NCBI GenBank assembly: GCA_012839095.1
Contig: DUOA01000021.1
Location: 1 to 38,296, forward strand
DNA length: 38,296 nt
Origin: Clostridiales bacterium
GTDB lineage: Bacteria; Bacillota; Clostridia; Caldicoprobacterales; DTU083
Reading direction: 5' to 3'
The translations under genes were made by a program, and so were the position numbers. Under the pieces are notes generated by a model. The model worked only from the letters and a program-made list of their open reading frames with translations, was not told the origin of the DNA and searched no databases. Below, one piece after another: positions 7,716-16,988 of the stretch (the first letter of the stretch is position 1; every line of letters starts with the position of its first letter).

Positions 7716-9632
7716 TTATACAGCTGATATTTTTTCAAACTGACTGTAGTAGAGGTTGGCGTAGAAACCGCCCCTCTGCAGCAATTCTTCATGGGTACCC
7801 TGTTCAACGATATTGCCATTATCCACGCATAGAATAAGATCGGCATTGCGGATGGTGGACAGACGGTGGGCGATGACAAAGCTGGTGCGGCCTTCCATCA
7901 GATGGTCCATGGCCCTTTGTATCAGGATTTCCGTTCTGGTATCAACAGAGCTGGTGGCTTCATCCAGAATCAGAATTTTTGGATCCGACAGTATTGCCCT
8001 GGCTATGGTTAAAAGCTGCTTCTGCCCCTGGGAGACATTGGTTGCCTCCTCATTCAGCACCATCTGATAGGATTCGGGCAGGGTGCGTATAAAGTGATCT
8101 GCCTGGGCAGCCCGGGCGGCAGCTATAACTTCCTCGTCCGAGGCATCCAGACGGCCGTAGCGGATGTTCTCCATGATGGTATCGTTGTACAGCCAGGTGT
8201 CCTGCAGAACCATGCCGAAAAGAGAACGCAGATCATCCCTGGAAAACTCCCTTATATCATGTCCTTCTATCCGGATGGAGCCCTCGTTCACATCATAGAA
8301 ACGCATAAGAAGCTTGACGATGGTGGTCTTACCGGCACCGGTAGGGCCTACCAGGGCTACTTTCTGACCACTTCTGATTACGGCTGAGAAGTCTTTGATA
8401 ACGATATTGTCCGGATCGTAACCGAAATGTACATGGGAAAACTCTACATTTCCTTCTGCGATGATTTCCCCTTCCTTAAGTATTCCGTCCCGATTCACCC
8501 TTACCTTTGCCTGCTCCGGACTTTTCTCTTCTTCGCCCAGGAATTCGAAAATTCGTTCCGAAGCTGCGGCGGTCTGCTGAATTACATTGGTAATGTTTGC
8601 AATCTGGGAAACAGGATGGGTAAAGGAGCGTACATACTGGATAAATGCCTGTATGCCTCCCACTGTCATGCTGCCGCGGGTGGTGAGGTATGCACCCAGT
8701 ATACATATTATCACATAACCCAGATTGGTGACAAAGTGCATCATAGGCATCATCAGGCCGGAGATAAACTGCGACTTCCAGCCCGACCGGTATAATTCGC
8801 TGTTGTACTCCTCAAATTTTTCCGTGGATTCCTTTTCCCTGCTGAATGCCTTGACTACAATATGACCGCCATACATCTCCTCCACATGGCCGTTTAAGAG
8901 CCCCAGATATTCCTGCTGTGCCCGGAAATACTTTTGCGATTTCTTTACTATAAAGGTAACCAGCGTCACGGACAGGGGCAGGATGCCCAAAGCAACCAGG
9001 GTCATGGACCAGCTTATGGTTATCATCATGATCAAAACACCGATCATGGTGGTAACGGAGGAAATAATCTGGGTGATGCTCTGATTCAGGCTGTGATTAA
9101 GAACATCCACATCGTTGGTAACCCTGGATAAAACATCTCCGTGGGTTGTGGTATCGAAGTACTTAAGAGGCAGCCTGTTGATTTTGGCTGCAATGGAATT
9201 ACGCAGATCGTGGGAGACTTTGGTGGATACATCAGTCATGATGAAACCCTGCATATAGGCGAAAAATGCGCTGACCAGATACAAGGCAAGAAGAAAGAAC
9301 AGAATCCGGGCAATGCGGGCAAAATTAATACCTTCTGCGCTGCCTGATATCAGATTCATAATTCCGTTAAACAGCTCATTGGTGGCCTGGGCAAGGATTT
9401 TTGGGCCTGCAATGCTAAACACTGCTGACAGCAGGGCAAGTATCATGACCGAAACTATTTGAAGCCGATAGGCAGACAAATAGGAAACCAGTTTTTTCAT
9501 GCTGCCTTTGAAATCCTTAGCTTTATCGCCTGGCATCAGGCCTCTGGGACCGGGGCCTCCCCGAAAACCTCCCCGTCTTCCTGTCTGCGTCCCGCTGCCC
9601 GGCCTTTGGTTTCTGTTATTCTCTTTTGTCAT
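7716..9632 (-). CDS. ABC exporter subunit with consensus ATPase site (heterodimer partner B)
   Basis: A 638-residue half-transporter: a Gly/Arg-rich cytosolic N-terminus (about 1-45), a six-helix type-I exporter membrane domain (about 50-345), and an ABC ATPase. Walker A GPTGAGKTT is near residue 430, the signature is NVSQGQ (not LSGGQ) near 531, Walker B ILILDEATSSVD near 552, and the H-loop IAHRLST near 586. Its own Walker B Glu and His are intact, but its signature is altered, which fits the consensus half of an asymmetric heterodimer. ATG overlaps the stop of the upstream gene (ATGA, 9629-9632) with GAGGAGG ahead. Substrate unknown; relatives are annotated as multidrug or lipid exporters. 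Confidence 0.92.
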   Translation of the reverse strand: MTKENNRNQRPGSGTQTGRRGGFRGGPGPRGLMPGDKAKDFKGSMKKLVSYLSAYRLQIVSVMILALLSAVFSIAGPKILAQATNELFNGIMNLISGSAEGINFARIARILFFLLALYLVSAFFAYMQGFIMTDVSTKVSHDLRNSIAAKINRLPLKYFDTTTHGDVLSRVTNDVDVLNHSLNQSITQIISSVTTMIGVLIMMITISWSMTLVALGILPLSVTLVTFIVKKSQKYFRAQQEYLGLLNGHVEEMYGGHIVVKAFSREKESTEKFEEYNSELYRSGWKSQFISGLMMPMMHFVTNLGYVIICILGAYLTTRGSMTVGGIQAFIQYVRSFTHPVSQIANITNVIQQTAAASERIFEFLGEEEKSPEQAKVRVNRDGILKEGEIIAEGNVEFSHVHFGYDPDNIVIKDFSAVIRSGQKVALVGPTGAGKTTIVKLLMRFYDVNEGSIRIEGHDIREFSRDDLRSLFGMVLQDTWLYNDTIMENIRYGRLDASDEEVIAAARAAQADHFIRTLPESYQMVLNEEATNVSQGQKQLLTIARAILSDPKILILDEATSSVDTRTEILIQRAMDHLMEGRTSFVIAHRLSTIRNADLILCVDNGNIVEQGTHEELLQRGGFYANLYYSQFEKISAV

Positions 9633-11893
9633 GCCAATTCCTCCTCGGACAACTGGGATTCTGCAATTTCCCTGTACTCCCTGCAGGTTCTTAAAAGATC
9701 GGCATGTCTGCCGATACCGGCTATCCGGCCTTCATTCAAGACAATTATCTGATCTGCGTTCATGATGGTGCTGACGCGCTGTGCCACTATCAGAATGGTG
9801 GATTTATCCGTGTATTGATGCAGGGCCTTTCGCAGCCTGGCATCGGTTTTGAAATCCAGGGCAGAGAAGCTGTCATCAAAGATGTAGATGGGGGCCTGCC
9901 TGACAAGGGCTCTGGCAATGGACAGCCTCTGCCTCTGACCTCCTGACACATTTGAACCCCCCTGGGTAATGGAGGATTGAAAGCCTTCCTCCATATTGCT
10001 GACAAACCCCGCAGCCTGGGCGATTTCGGATGCCCGGCCGATTTCTTCCGGGGATGCCTGCTCTTTTCCGTATCGTATATTGCTTTCCACTGTTCCGGTA
10101 AAGAGGGTGGATTTTTGAGGCACATAACCTATATTGCCCCGCAGCTCATCCAGAGTCAGACTGCTTATGGGAATTCCGTCAATGGTAATCTCGCCCTCGG
10201 TGGGATCATAGAAGCGGGGAATAAGGTTTACCAGGGTGGTCTTGCCGGAGCCGGTGGACCCGATTATGGCTGTGGTTTCTCCGGGCCGGGCGGTAAATGA
10301 TATATTGTGAATGGCATCGTTTTCCGCACCCTTGTACCTGAAGGAAACATTGTGGAAAACCACTTCACCCTTCATGCCTCTTCCCAGGACAACCGGTTCT
10401 TCTTTATCCTGTATGGAAGGGGAAACATCCAGAATCTCGTTTATCCGGTTGGCGGAAACCATGGCCCGGGGCAGCATTACAAAGATCATGGCAATCATCA
10501 GAAAGGCCATAATAATTTCCATGGCATACTGTATAAAGGCCATCATATCGCCTACCTGCATGGCAGAACGCTGAATCTCATGGGCACCGGCCCATATAAT
10601 GACCAGGGAGGAAAGATTCATTATCAGCATCATGCTCGGCCACAGCACATTCATGACCCGATTGACGAACCTGGTGTTGTCCCTCAGTTCAGCTGAGGCC
10701 TTTCTGAAGCGTTCCTCTTCATGCTTTTGATTGCCAAAGGCCCTTATTACCATCATGCCCGTAAGGCTCTCCCGGGTGACCAGATTCAGCCTGTCTGTCA
10801 GCTTTTGCATCAGTTTGAATCTTGGTATGGCAATGGTGGAAATGACGCTGATTACTGAGATCAGAACCAAAACAGCCAAAGCAATTATCCAGCTCAGGGA
10901 AAGGCTCTTCCGAAGTGCCATTATTATGCCGCCAATTCCCATGATAGGCGCTCTGACCATCATTCGAAGCCCCATTATCATAATCATTTGAACATGACTT
11001 ACGTCATTGGTGGTACGTGTGATCAGGGAGGCAGTGGAGAACCGATCAAATTCCTCCAGTGAAAAGCTCTCCACCTTCCGGAAAATATCCCGGCGCATCA
11101 GCCGGGCGGCCCGGGAACCTGTCCGGGAGGATAAAAAGCCTACACCGATTGTTGCCACTGCACCCAAAAGGGTGATCAGCATCATGTAAAGGCCGGTACG
11201 CAGGATATAGTTTCTTTGCACGACATCAAGGCTGACGCCCAACTCCCCATAGAAGAGGCGGCTTAAGACGGTGCCTGCCTGCCTGGCCAGGGATGGATCG
11301 GCGGTATCAGCAGCGGCTCTGGCTTCTTCGAATGCCTTAGCCGGCATCCGGGTCAGCAGGGGAATCAGCTGATACAGCATGGACGGCTCCACTTCCCTTA
11401 AGATGGCGGAACGATCCTTTTCATCTGTTTCATCGGAGCTGCCGGGCATTGACATGCCGGTGGAGGAGCCTTCCATGGACTGCATGAGCCGGACAAAGGC
11501 GAGTGCCGCTCTGCCATAGGCTTCCTCCAGGCTGCTTAGGGCTTCTGTTTCATCCTCCGGAATCTGCAGCAGGTAAATGGGCTTTTCCTTCAAAATGGGA
11601 TAGTTATTAATCAGCTCATCGGCTTCCTCTGAATCCGCTGTTATAAGCCGGTAGTGCTTTTCTATCAGTTCTTTCTCATGATCCTTCATAAACATGGAAG
11701 CAAAATTAAGGCCTTCCTGGCTGATGGCTTCAGGTGCGGCGCTTTCTATGCCTCCCTGTTGTATGCCGATGTTGACAATGTCTGACATCAGATTGGGCAG
11801 GGAGAGCTCAGCTATGGCCTGTATATAGAGCAGGATAATACAAAGAATAACAGCCAGAATAAATGGCTTCAGATAACGAAGAATCAGCTTCAT
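9629..11893 (-). CDS. ABC exporter subunit with degenerate ATPase site (heterodimer partner A)
   Basis: A 754-residue half-transporter, longer than the usual 580-640 residues because about 180 residues (roughly 50-228) are inserted between the first and second membrane helices, on the outer face. The ATPase has Walker A GSTGSGKTT near 544 and a canonical signature NVSGGQRQ near 648. Its Walker B is IFDDSFSALD near 669 (Asp in place of the catalytic Glu), and its switch reads VAQRVST (Gln for His) near 702. These changes mark the degenerate half of a heterodimeric exporter, as known for TM287/288-type pairs. AAAGGA lies 12 bases before ATG 11893. It is first in the operon. Confidence 0.92.
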   Translation of the reverse strand: MKLILRYLKPFILAVILCIILLYIQAIAELSLPNLMSDIVNIGIQQGGIESAAPEAISQEGLNFASMFMKDHEKELIEKHYRLITADSEEADELINNYPILKEKPIYLLQIPEDETEALSSLEEAYGRAALAFVRLMQSMEGSSTGMSMPGSSDETDEKDRSAILREVEPSMLYQLIPLLTRMPAKAFEEARAAADTADPSLARQAGTVLSRLFYGELGVSLDVVQRNYILRTGLYMMLITLLGAVATIGVGFLSSRTGSRAARLMRRDIFRKVESFSLEEFDRFSTASLITRTTNDVSHVQMIMIMGLRMMVRAPIMGIGGIIMALRKSLSLSWIIALAVLVLISVISVISTIAIPRFKLMQKLTDRLNLVTRESLTGMMVIRAFGNQKHEEERFRKASAELRDNTRFVNRVMNVLWPSMMLIMNLSSLVIIWAGAHEIQRSAMQVGDMMAFIQYAMEIIMAFLMIAMIFVMLPRAMVSANRINEILDVSPSIQDKEEPVVLGRGMKGEVVFHNVSFRYKGAENDAIHNISFTARPGETTAIIGSTGSGKTTLVNLIPRFYDPTEGEITIDGIPISSLTLDELRGNIGYVPQKSTLFTGTVESNIRYGKEQASPEEIGRASEIAQAAGFVSNMEEGFQSSITQGGSNVSGGQRQRLSIARALVRQAPIYIFDDSFSALDFKTDARLRKALHQYTDKSTILIVAQRVSTIMNADQIIVLNEGRIAGIGRHADLLRTCREYREIAESQLSEEELA

Positions 11894-11959
11894 GCTATAT
11901 GATATCCTTTCTCACGGCTATGCGGGAAATATATTTTCCATTTGTGAATATATACATTA

Positions 11960-11988
11960 ACAATAAGGTAATAAAAAATACCTGTCAA
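11960..11988 (-). promoter_or_regulatory. Promoter of the ABC exporter operon with internal palindrome
   Basis: On the minus strand, TTGACA (plus-strand 11983-11988) and TATTGT (11960-11965) are spaced exactly 17 bases. The spacer carries an inverted repeat, AGGTA (11966-11970) and TACCT (11979-11983), separated by eight A/T bases. It is a plausible operator for a repressor of the exporter; no regulator gene is adjacent. Confidence 0.6.
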
Positions 11989-12016
11989 GTATTTGATCTT
12001 AAAAAGGGTTCGGGTT

Positions 12017-14389
12017 TCACTGTTCACCGCGAAGTGCCGCCACCGGATCCTTGCCTGCAGCCATGAGGGCAGGAATGAATCCTCCTGCCATTGTAAGGAC
12101 AATACTGACAAGCAGGAGCAGGAGAGCATGGACTATATCCAGCCGGGACACATTTTCCAGAGTTGTCAGCCGAAACAGGATATTGTTTATGGGTATGGTC
12201 AGGATTGCCCCCAGCAGAATACCTATTGTACCGGATGCAGCTCCTATAAGGAAGGTTTCCGCATTAAAGACACGGGCAATGTCTTTTTTTCTTGCCCCCA
12301 GGGATCGCAGAATACCGATTTCCCTGGTCCGTTCCAATACAGATATATATGTAATGATGCCGATCATAATAATTGATACAATCAGAGAGGTAGCAGAAAA
12401 AGCAATTAATACCAGGGTAATGGCACGCATGATGCCGCCGGAAAGATCTGTTATGGTGCCTGCCAGATCCGTATACAGAATTTTTTCCTCTGCTTTTTTC
12501 CCCTCATTCCATGCATCCAGATATTCCAGCACCAGATCCTTGTGCTGGAAGTCCACCGGATAGATGGTTATCATATGAGGAATAGTGGAGGCGCCCAGGC
12601 TGGACAACATGGTATCCTTTTTAGGCGCAGCCTGTTGGTGCGGCGTGCTTATCGGGCTGCCCATGGGTCCAAGCGGGGTCCCGGAAGGTGACAGGCTTTC
12701 CGATTTGCGGAAGGGTTCCCCGGTCAGGACGTTGTAGTCGGCATCCGTCTGTGCCTTTACTATTGCTGATTTTCCTGCCAGTGCCATAAAATGCCGGCTC
12801 AAATCATCGGAAAATGCAATACCGGGCAGGAGCACGGGGATATCGGTTTTACGGGCCGGCCGCACTATCCCGGTAATACGCAGCGGCAGAGCCTCTTCGT
12901 TGTCATACAGCTTTTGCAGGTTTTTCGGATCTCCGTTCAAAACGAAAAGCTCTCCTTCCTGCTTATAAAATACATCGTTGGGAACAGCCTTAAGCTCCCG
13001 GTTCAGGATGTCCTGAAAGCATAAGCTTTTTACATCGGACGGCAGGCCCAGTTCCTCCAGGATGGATATGTCAACCCTGTTGTATTTGTCGGTTACCAGT
13101 ACCAGGTCATGCATGCTTTCGGGATATCTGCCTGCCAGCAGATCATAGGCTGTTTCCAGGTAACCCGGCCGATTCCGATCCGGATTGACAGGATAGGCTG
13201 ACAGGTTCAGGGCTGCAGCATCCACGGAAGTTGCAGTGCTTCCGTCCGAGCGCAGCAGATTTAGATTTACAAGCCGGGTATAGGCGATACCGTTCAGCCA
13301 TTCCGGATTCATCTCTTCTATATACTTTATGTAGGATTCTGTCAGTGTATTGGTATGTACTCTCTTGTCTTGGCTTGGATCATAGGGATAGATCTCATCT
13401 GTGTCCGGGTACCTGTTCTCATCATTGTCATCCCTGCCCATGATAAAATCCATATCCACCTCCTCAGTCTGCTGAGTAATCATAATGGGAAAACCTGAAA
13501 GGGTACCGGATTCAAATTCTGCAATCTGCTTGTTGAATCCGTTGGAAAGGGCAAGTATGGAGGCGATGCCCACAATGCCGATACTGGATGCAAAGGAGGT
13601 AAGCAGGGTGCGAAACCATTTGGTCCGGATGTTTCTTCCCGAAAGCTTCAGGGCAGTGCCAAATCCCATTCCGGTTCTGCGCAGCTGATACTCCGGGTCC
13701 TCCCGGGGCTGCTCATAAGGCCTGGTGTCCTTTACCACCTTTCCATCCTTGAATTCTATAATCCGATCTGCATATTTTTCCGCCAGGAGAGGATTGTGGG
13801 TAACCATGATGACCAGCTTGTCCCTGGCTATCTCCTTTATCAGATCCAATATCTGCACGCTGGTATTGGTGTCCAGGGCACCGGTGGGTTCGTCTGCCAG
13901 GATGATGTCGGGGTCGTTGGCCAAAGCCCTTGCTATAGCAGCCCGCTGCATCTGACCGCCTGACAGTTGGCTGGGTTTTTTATGAATGTGATCCTTAAGG
14001 CCCACCTTCACAAGCACATCCTCGGCCTTCTTTCGCCTGCTTTCAGCAGACTCGCCGCTTAAAGCCAGCCCCAGCATTACATTATCCCTTATGTTCAAAT
14101 GCTCAATTAAATGATAGGTTTGGAAAACAAAGCCAACACTGTTGTTTCTGTATGCGTCCCAGTCGCTGTCGCTGAATTTTTCGGTTGAACTGCCGTTGAT
14201 CCGAAGGTCGCCCTGATCAGCCCGATCCAGGCCCCCTACAATATTTAAAAAAGTGGTTTTTCCTGATCCGCTGGGGCCCAGGATGGCTGCAAATTCATTT
14301 TTTCTGAAGCTTATCGTAACCCCGTTTAGTGCCGTATGTCTTACCTCCCCCGTGACATAGTGTTTTGAAATGTTTTCCACATGAAGCAT
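12017..14389 (-). CDS. MacB-like ABC transporter: fused ATPase and FtsX-type permease
   Basis: A 790-residue fusion. The N-terminal LolD/MacB-type ATPase (1-225) has Walker A GPSGSGKT (38-45), signature LSGGQMQRAAIARA (142-155), Walker B IILADEPTGALD and the H-loop His in VTHNP. A first membrane helix (about 262-284) is followed by a large extracytoplasmic domain of about 370 residues. Three C-terminal helices (about 655-775) carry the FtsX-family ERTREIGILRSLGA motif. MacB-type proteins act by mechanotransmission rather than classical transport, often on peptides or lipoproteins. ATG 14389 has AAGGAGA 8 bases ahead; a longer open frame to 14431 lacks such a site. No terminator is visible after it. 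Confidence 0.9.
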   Translation of the reverse strand: MLHVENISKHYVTGEVRHTALNGVTISFRKNEFAAILGPSGSGKTTFLNIVGGLDRADQGDLRINGSSTEKFSDSDWDAYRNNSVGFVFQTYHLIEHLNIRDNVMLGLALSGESAESRRKKAEDVLVKVGLKDHIHKKPSQLSGGQMQRAAIARALANDPDIILADEPTGALDTNTSVQILDLIKEIARDKLVIMVTHNPLLAEKYADRIIEFKDGKVVKDTRPYEQPREDPEYQLRRTGMGFGTALKLSGRNIRTKWFRTLLTSFASSIGIVGIASILALSNGFNKQIAEFESGTLSGFPIMITQQTEEVDMDFIMGRDDNDENRYPDTDEIYPYDPSQDKRVHTNTLTESYIKYIEEMNPEWLNGIAYTRLVNLNLLRSDGSTATSVDAAALNLSAYPVNPDRNRPGYLETAYDLLAGRYPESMHDLVLVTDKYNRVDISILEELGLPSDVKSLCFQDILNRELKAVPNDVFYKQEGELFVLNGDPKNLQKLYDNEEALPLRITGIVRPARKTDIPVLLPGIAFSDDLSRHFMALAGKSAIVKAQTDADYNVLTGEPFRKSESLSPSGTPLGPMGSPISTPHQQAAPKKDTMLSSLGASTIPHMITIYPVDFQHKDLVLEYLDAWNEGKKAEEKILYTDLAGTITDLSGGIMRAITLVLIAFSATSLIVSIIMIGIITYISVLERTREIGILRSLGARKKDIARVFNAETFLIGAASGTIGILLGAILTIPINNILFRLTTLENVSRLDIVHALLLLLVSIVLTMAGGFIPALMAAGKDPVAALRGEQ

Positions 14390-14457
14390 GAAATTGTCTC
14401 CTTTTTTCTTCAATAGAAATAGGTTGTACAATCTCAGGAAAATTACTTATTTTTTTG

Positions 14458-14486
14458 TTGACATTGCCCTGCAGATATGGTATTTA
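14458..14486 (+). promoter_or_regulatory. Promoter of the polyamine uptake operon
   Basis: TTGACA (14458-14463) and TATTTA (14481-14486) with a 17-base spacer. The predicted transcription start is near 14493, about 60 bases before the regulator gene. Confidence 0.7.
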
Positions 14487-14513
14487 TATATGCGTATTCT
14501 TGTTTAGCTATTA

Positions 14514-14528
14514 TAAACTCAAAGTTTA
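14514..14528 (+). promoter_or_regulatory. Candidate operator: palindrome in the pot leader
   Basis: TAAACT-CAA-AGTTTA is a perfect 6-bp inverted repeat with a 3-base centre, roughly 20-35 bases downstream of the predicted start of transcription and just before the XRE regulator gene. This position suits autorepression; the assignment is inferred from place and symmetry only. Confidence 0.4.
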
Positions 14529-14551
14529 GTGTTAGGAGACTGGATGATTTT

Positions 14552-15091
14552 ATGAAAATAGGGGAAAAAATCAGGGAATTGCGGATACGCAACGGTTTGA
14601 CCCAGCAGGAACTCGCCGACAGGTGCGAGCTTTCCAAGGGGTTTATTTCCCAGGTGGAGCGGGAGCTCACCTCTCCCTCCATTGCTACCCTGATGGACAT
14701 TTTGGAGAGCCTGGGCACCAATATCAAGGATTTCTTCAATGAGCAGATTGATGAAAAAATTGTATTCAAAAAGGAAGATGTTTCCAGCCTGGAAAACAAG
14801 GAATTGGATCATGTAATACACTGGATTGTCCCCAACGCACAAAAAAACCTGATGGAGCCCATAGTCATGGAACTGGCTCCGGGGGGCATGTCCAAAGCAG
14901 AGGACCCCCACGAAGGGGAAGAGTTCGGCTATGTTTTGTCCGGCGCTGTCATTTTGCATCTGGGCAAACAGCAATATCGGGTTCGTAAAGGTGAATGCTT
15001 TACCTTCAAGCCCAATATGAGCCATTACCTGTCCAACGGCTCCAGGGGAAAATCTGTCCTGTTGTGGGTTTCGACGCCGCCCACCTTTTAA
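14552..15091 (+). CDS. XRE-family regulator with C-terminal cupin domain
   Basis: A 179-residue protein: an HTH_3 domain (about 3-58) containing GLTQQELADRCELSKGFISQ, and a cupin sensor domain (about 105-175) with HEGEEFGYVLSG and a late His in PNMSHYL. The layout matches PuuR-like regulators that control polyamine genes. It sits 26 bases upstream of potA on the same strand, so it is probably the local polyamine-responsive regulator and autoregulated. AGGAG lies 13 bases before ATG 14552, rather far; no better in-frame start is seen. A longer open frame from 14477 would include the promoter region and is unlikely. The ligand is inferred from context. Confidence 0.88.
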   Translation: MKIGEKIRELRIRNGLTQQELADRCELSKGFISQVERELTSPSIATLMDILESLGTNIKDFFNEQIDEKIVFKKEDVSSLENKELDHVIHWIVPNAQKNLMEPIVMELAPGGMSKAEDPHEGEEFGYVLSGAVILHLGKQQYRVRKGECFTFKPNMSHYLSNGSRGKSVLLWVSTPPTF

Positions 15092-15117
15092 GATAATATT
15101 TGTAAAGGGGATTCGGT

Positions 15118-16167
15118 ATGACTGACAAAATCATTCTGGAGCTTAAAAGTGTATCCAAAACCTATGACGATACACCGGCTCTGGTTAACATCAACCTGTA
15201 TATAAGAAAAAATGAATTCGTTACGCTTCTGGGTCCCAGCGGCTGCGGAAAAACCACCACTTTGCGGATAATCGGCGGTTTTGAGGAAGCAGACGAAGGC
15301 GATTTGCTCTTTGAAGGGAAAAACATAAATAATCTACCTGCCCATAAGCGGAAGGTCAATACCGTTTTTCAGAAGTATGCACTTTTTCCTCATATGAATG
15401 TATTTGACAACATCGCTTTCGGCCTCAAAATCAAGAAAATGGATAAAGAGCTGATACAGGAAAAGGTGGAGCATATGCTCAGGCTGGTTAACCTGGAGGG
15501 CTATGAAAAGCGTTCGGTAAATTCACTGAGCGGAGGCCAGCAGCAAAGGGTAGCCATTGCCCGGGCACTGGTCAATGAGCCGGAGGTTCTGCTTCTGGAC
15601 GAGCCTTTGGGTGCATTGGATCTGAAACTGCGCAAGGAAATGCAGGTGGAGCTGAAGAAAATGCAGCAGTCCCTGGGAATTACCTTCATATATGTAACCC
15701 ACGACCAGGAAGAGGCTCTCAGCATGTCAGACACCATTGTGGTGATGAACAATGGCATTATTCAGCAGATAGGCACACCGGAAGACATCTACAACGAACC
15801 GAAAAATGCCTTCGTTGCCGATTTTATAGGGGAAAGCAACATACTGGGCGGAATCATGGAGAAGGATTTCCTGGTCAGCTTCATGGGCAGACAGTTTACC
15901 TGTCTGGATAAGGGTTTCGGTGAAAGAGAGCATGTGGACGTGGTTATAAGGCCCGAGGACATCAAGGTGGTGTCGGCAGACCAGGGCATGCTTACCGGTA
16001 TTGTACGCACTGTCACCTTCAAGGGCGTGCATTATGAAATGATGATCGAAGGTGAGAATTATACCTGGATGGTGCACAGCACCGTAATGGCTCCCGAAGG
16101 CAGTGAGGTGGGCCTGAATATAATGCCGGATGATATCCATATTATGAAGAAGAAGGTGGATATATGA
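15118..16167 (+). CDS. potA: Spermidine/putrescine ABC transporter ATPase PotA
   Basis: A 349-residue ATPase energising polyamine import. Walker A is GPSGCGKT (39-46), followed by the Q-loop [11 protein letters not shown], signature [15 protein letters not shown], Walker [13 protein letters not shown] and H-loop [12 protein letters not shown]-terminal TOBE regulatory domain occupies about 240-349. The string [12 protein letters not shown] after the ATPase domain is typical of PotA. The start has AAAGGGGA ahead. Its stop overlaps the potB start (ATGA at 16164-16167). The operon order regulator-potA-potB-potC-potD matches many Bacillota. Confidence 0.96.
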   Translation: MTDKIILELKSVSKTYDDTPALVNINLYIRKNEFVTLLGPSGCGKTTTLRIIGGFEEADEGDLLFEGKNINNLPAHKRKVNTVFQKYALFPHMNVFDNIAFGLKIKKMDKELIQEKVEHMLRLVNLEGYEKRSVNSLSGGQQQRVAIARALVNEPEVLLLDEPLGALDLKLRKEMQVELKKMQQSLGITFIYVTHDQEEALSMSDTIVVMNNGIIQQIGTPEDIYNEPKNAFVADFIGESNILGGIMEKDFLVSFMGRQFTCLDKGFGEREHVDVVIRPEDIKVVSADQGMLTGIVRTVTFKGVHYEMMIEGENYTWMVHSTVMAPEGSEVGLNIMPDDIHIMKKKVDI

Positions 16168-16988
16168 AAAGACATTGGCTTGCCTGGCCTTACATTATCT
16201 GGATGATTATTTTTATAGTTGTGCCCATGATCCTGGTGGTGTTTTACAGTGTGACCGAGCAGACGGGTGAGGGTTATCAGCTGACCTTCAGACACTTCCA
16301 CAGGTTTGTGGACCCGATTTATATAAATGTTCTGATTCGCTCCGTAGTACTGGCCCTGGTGAGTACAATTATCTGTCTGCTGCTGGGTTATCCCATGGCA
16401 GCCATATTGGCCGGCAGGGAGTTCAGCAGGAAAAAGATTATGTATATGCTCATAGTGCTTCCCATGTGGATGAATTTTCTGCTGCGCACCTATGCATGGA
16501 TGACTCTGCTGGAGCGGAATGGTGTGGTAAACACTATCCTGTCCTTTCTGAACCTGCCTTCCCTGGACATTCTCTATACCAATAAGGCAGTTGTGCTTGG
16601 AATGGTATATAATTTTCTTCCCTTTATGATCCTGCCCATCTACTCGGTTCTATCCAAGATCGATCAGAGTGTGATAGAGGCGGCTCAGGATCTGGGCGGC
16701 AACGGCATTGTTGTTTTCAGAAGGGTGATTTTCCCCTTAAGTCTGCCCGGGGTGGTTTCCGGTATCACCATGGTATTCATGCCTGCGGTAACTACTTTTG
16801 TCATATCAAGGCTCCTGGGCGGCGGTCAGTTCACCCTTATAGGCAACCTGATTGAACAGCAGTTTCTGTCTTCAGGAGACTGGGGTTTCGGATCCGCTCT
16901 GTCGGTTATAATGATGATACTTATACTGCTCAGCATGGGAGTTATGTCCCGGTATGAGCAGGATAAGGGGGGAGGTGCCCTGTGGTGA
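16164..16988 (+). CDS. potB: Spermidine/putrescine ABC transporter permease PotB
   Basis: A 274-residue permease with six predicted membrane helices. The EAA loop that docks to PotA is visible in [20 protein letters not shown], and the [18 protein letters not shown] segment is typical of PotB. It would form the membrane channel with PotC. ATG 16164 overlaps the potA stop by four bases, which indicates translational coupling. Its own stop (TGA 16986-16988) overlaps the potC start region. Confidence 0.95.
   Translation: MKRHWLAWPYIIWMIIFIVVPMILVVFYSVTEQTGEGYQLTFRHFHRFVDPIYINVLIRSVVLALVSTIICLLLGYPMAAILAGREFSRKKIMYMLIVLPMWMNFLLRTYAWMTLLERNGVVNTILSFLNLPSLDILYTNKAVVLGMVYNFLPFMILPIYSVLSKIDQSVIEAAQDLGGNGIVVFRRVIFPLSLPGVVSGITMVFMPAVTTFVISRLLGGGQFTLIGNLIEQQFLSSGDWGFGSALSVIMMILILLSMGVMSRYEQDKGGGALW

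Noticed and set aside
7709-7879. N-terminal extension of the acyltransferase frame
   Set aside because: It overlaps the conserved ABC ATPase C-terminus on the same strand and has no homologous features; the domain starts after ATG 7708.
9499-9765. Plus-strand open frame rich in Pro and Arg opposite the exporter genes
   Set aside because: It is antisense to the Gly/Arg-rich start of the 638-residue ABC subunit and reflects that composition.
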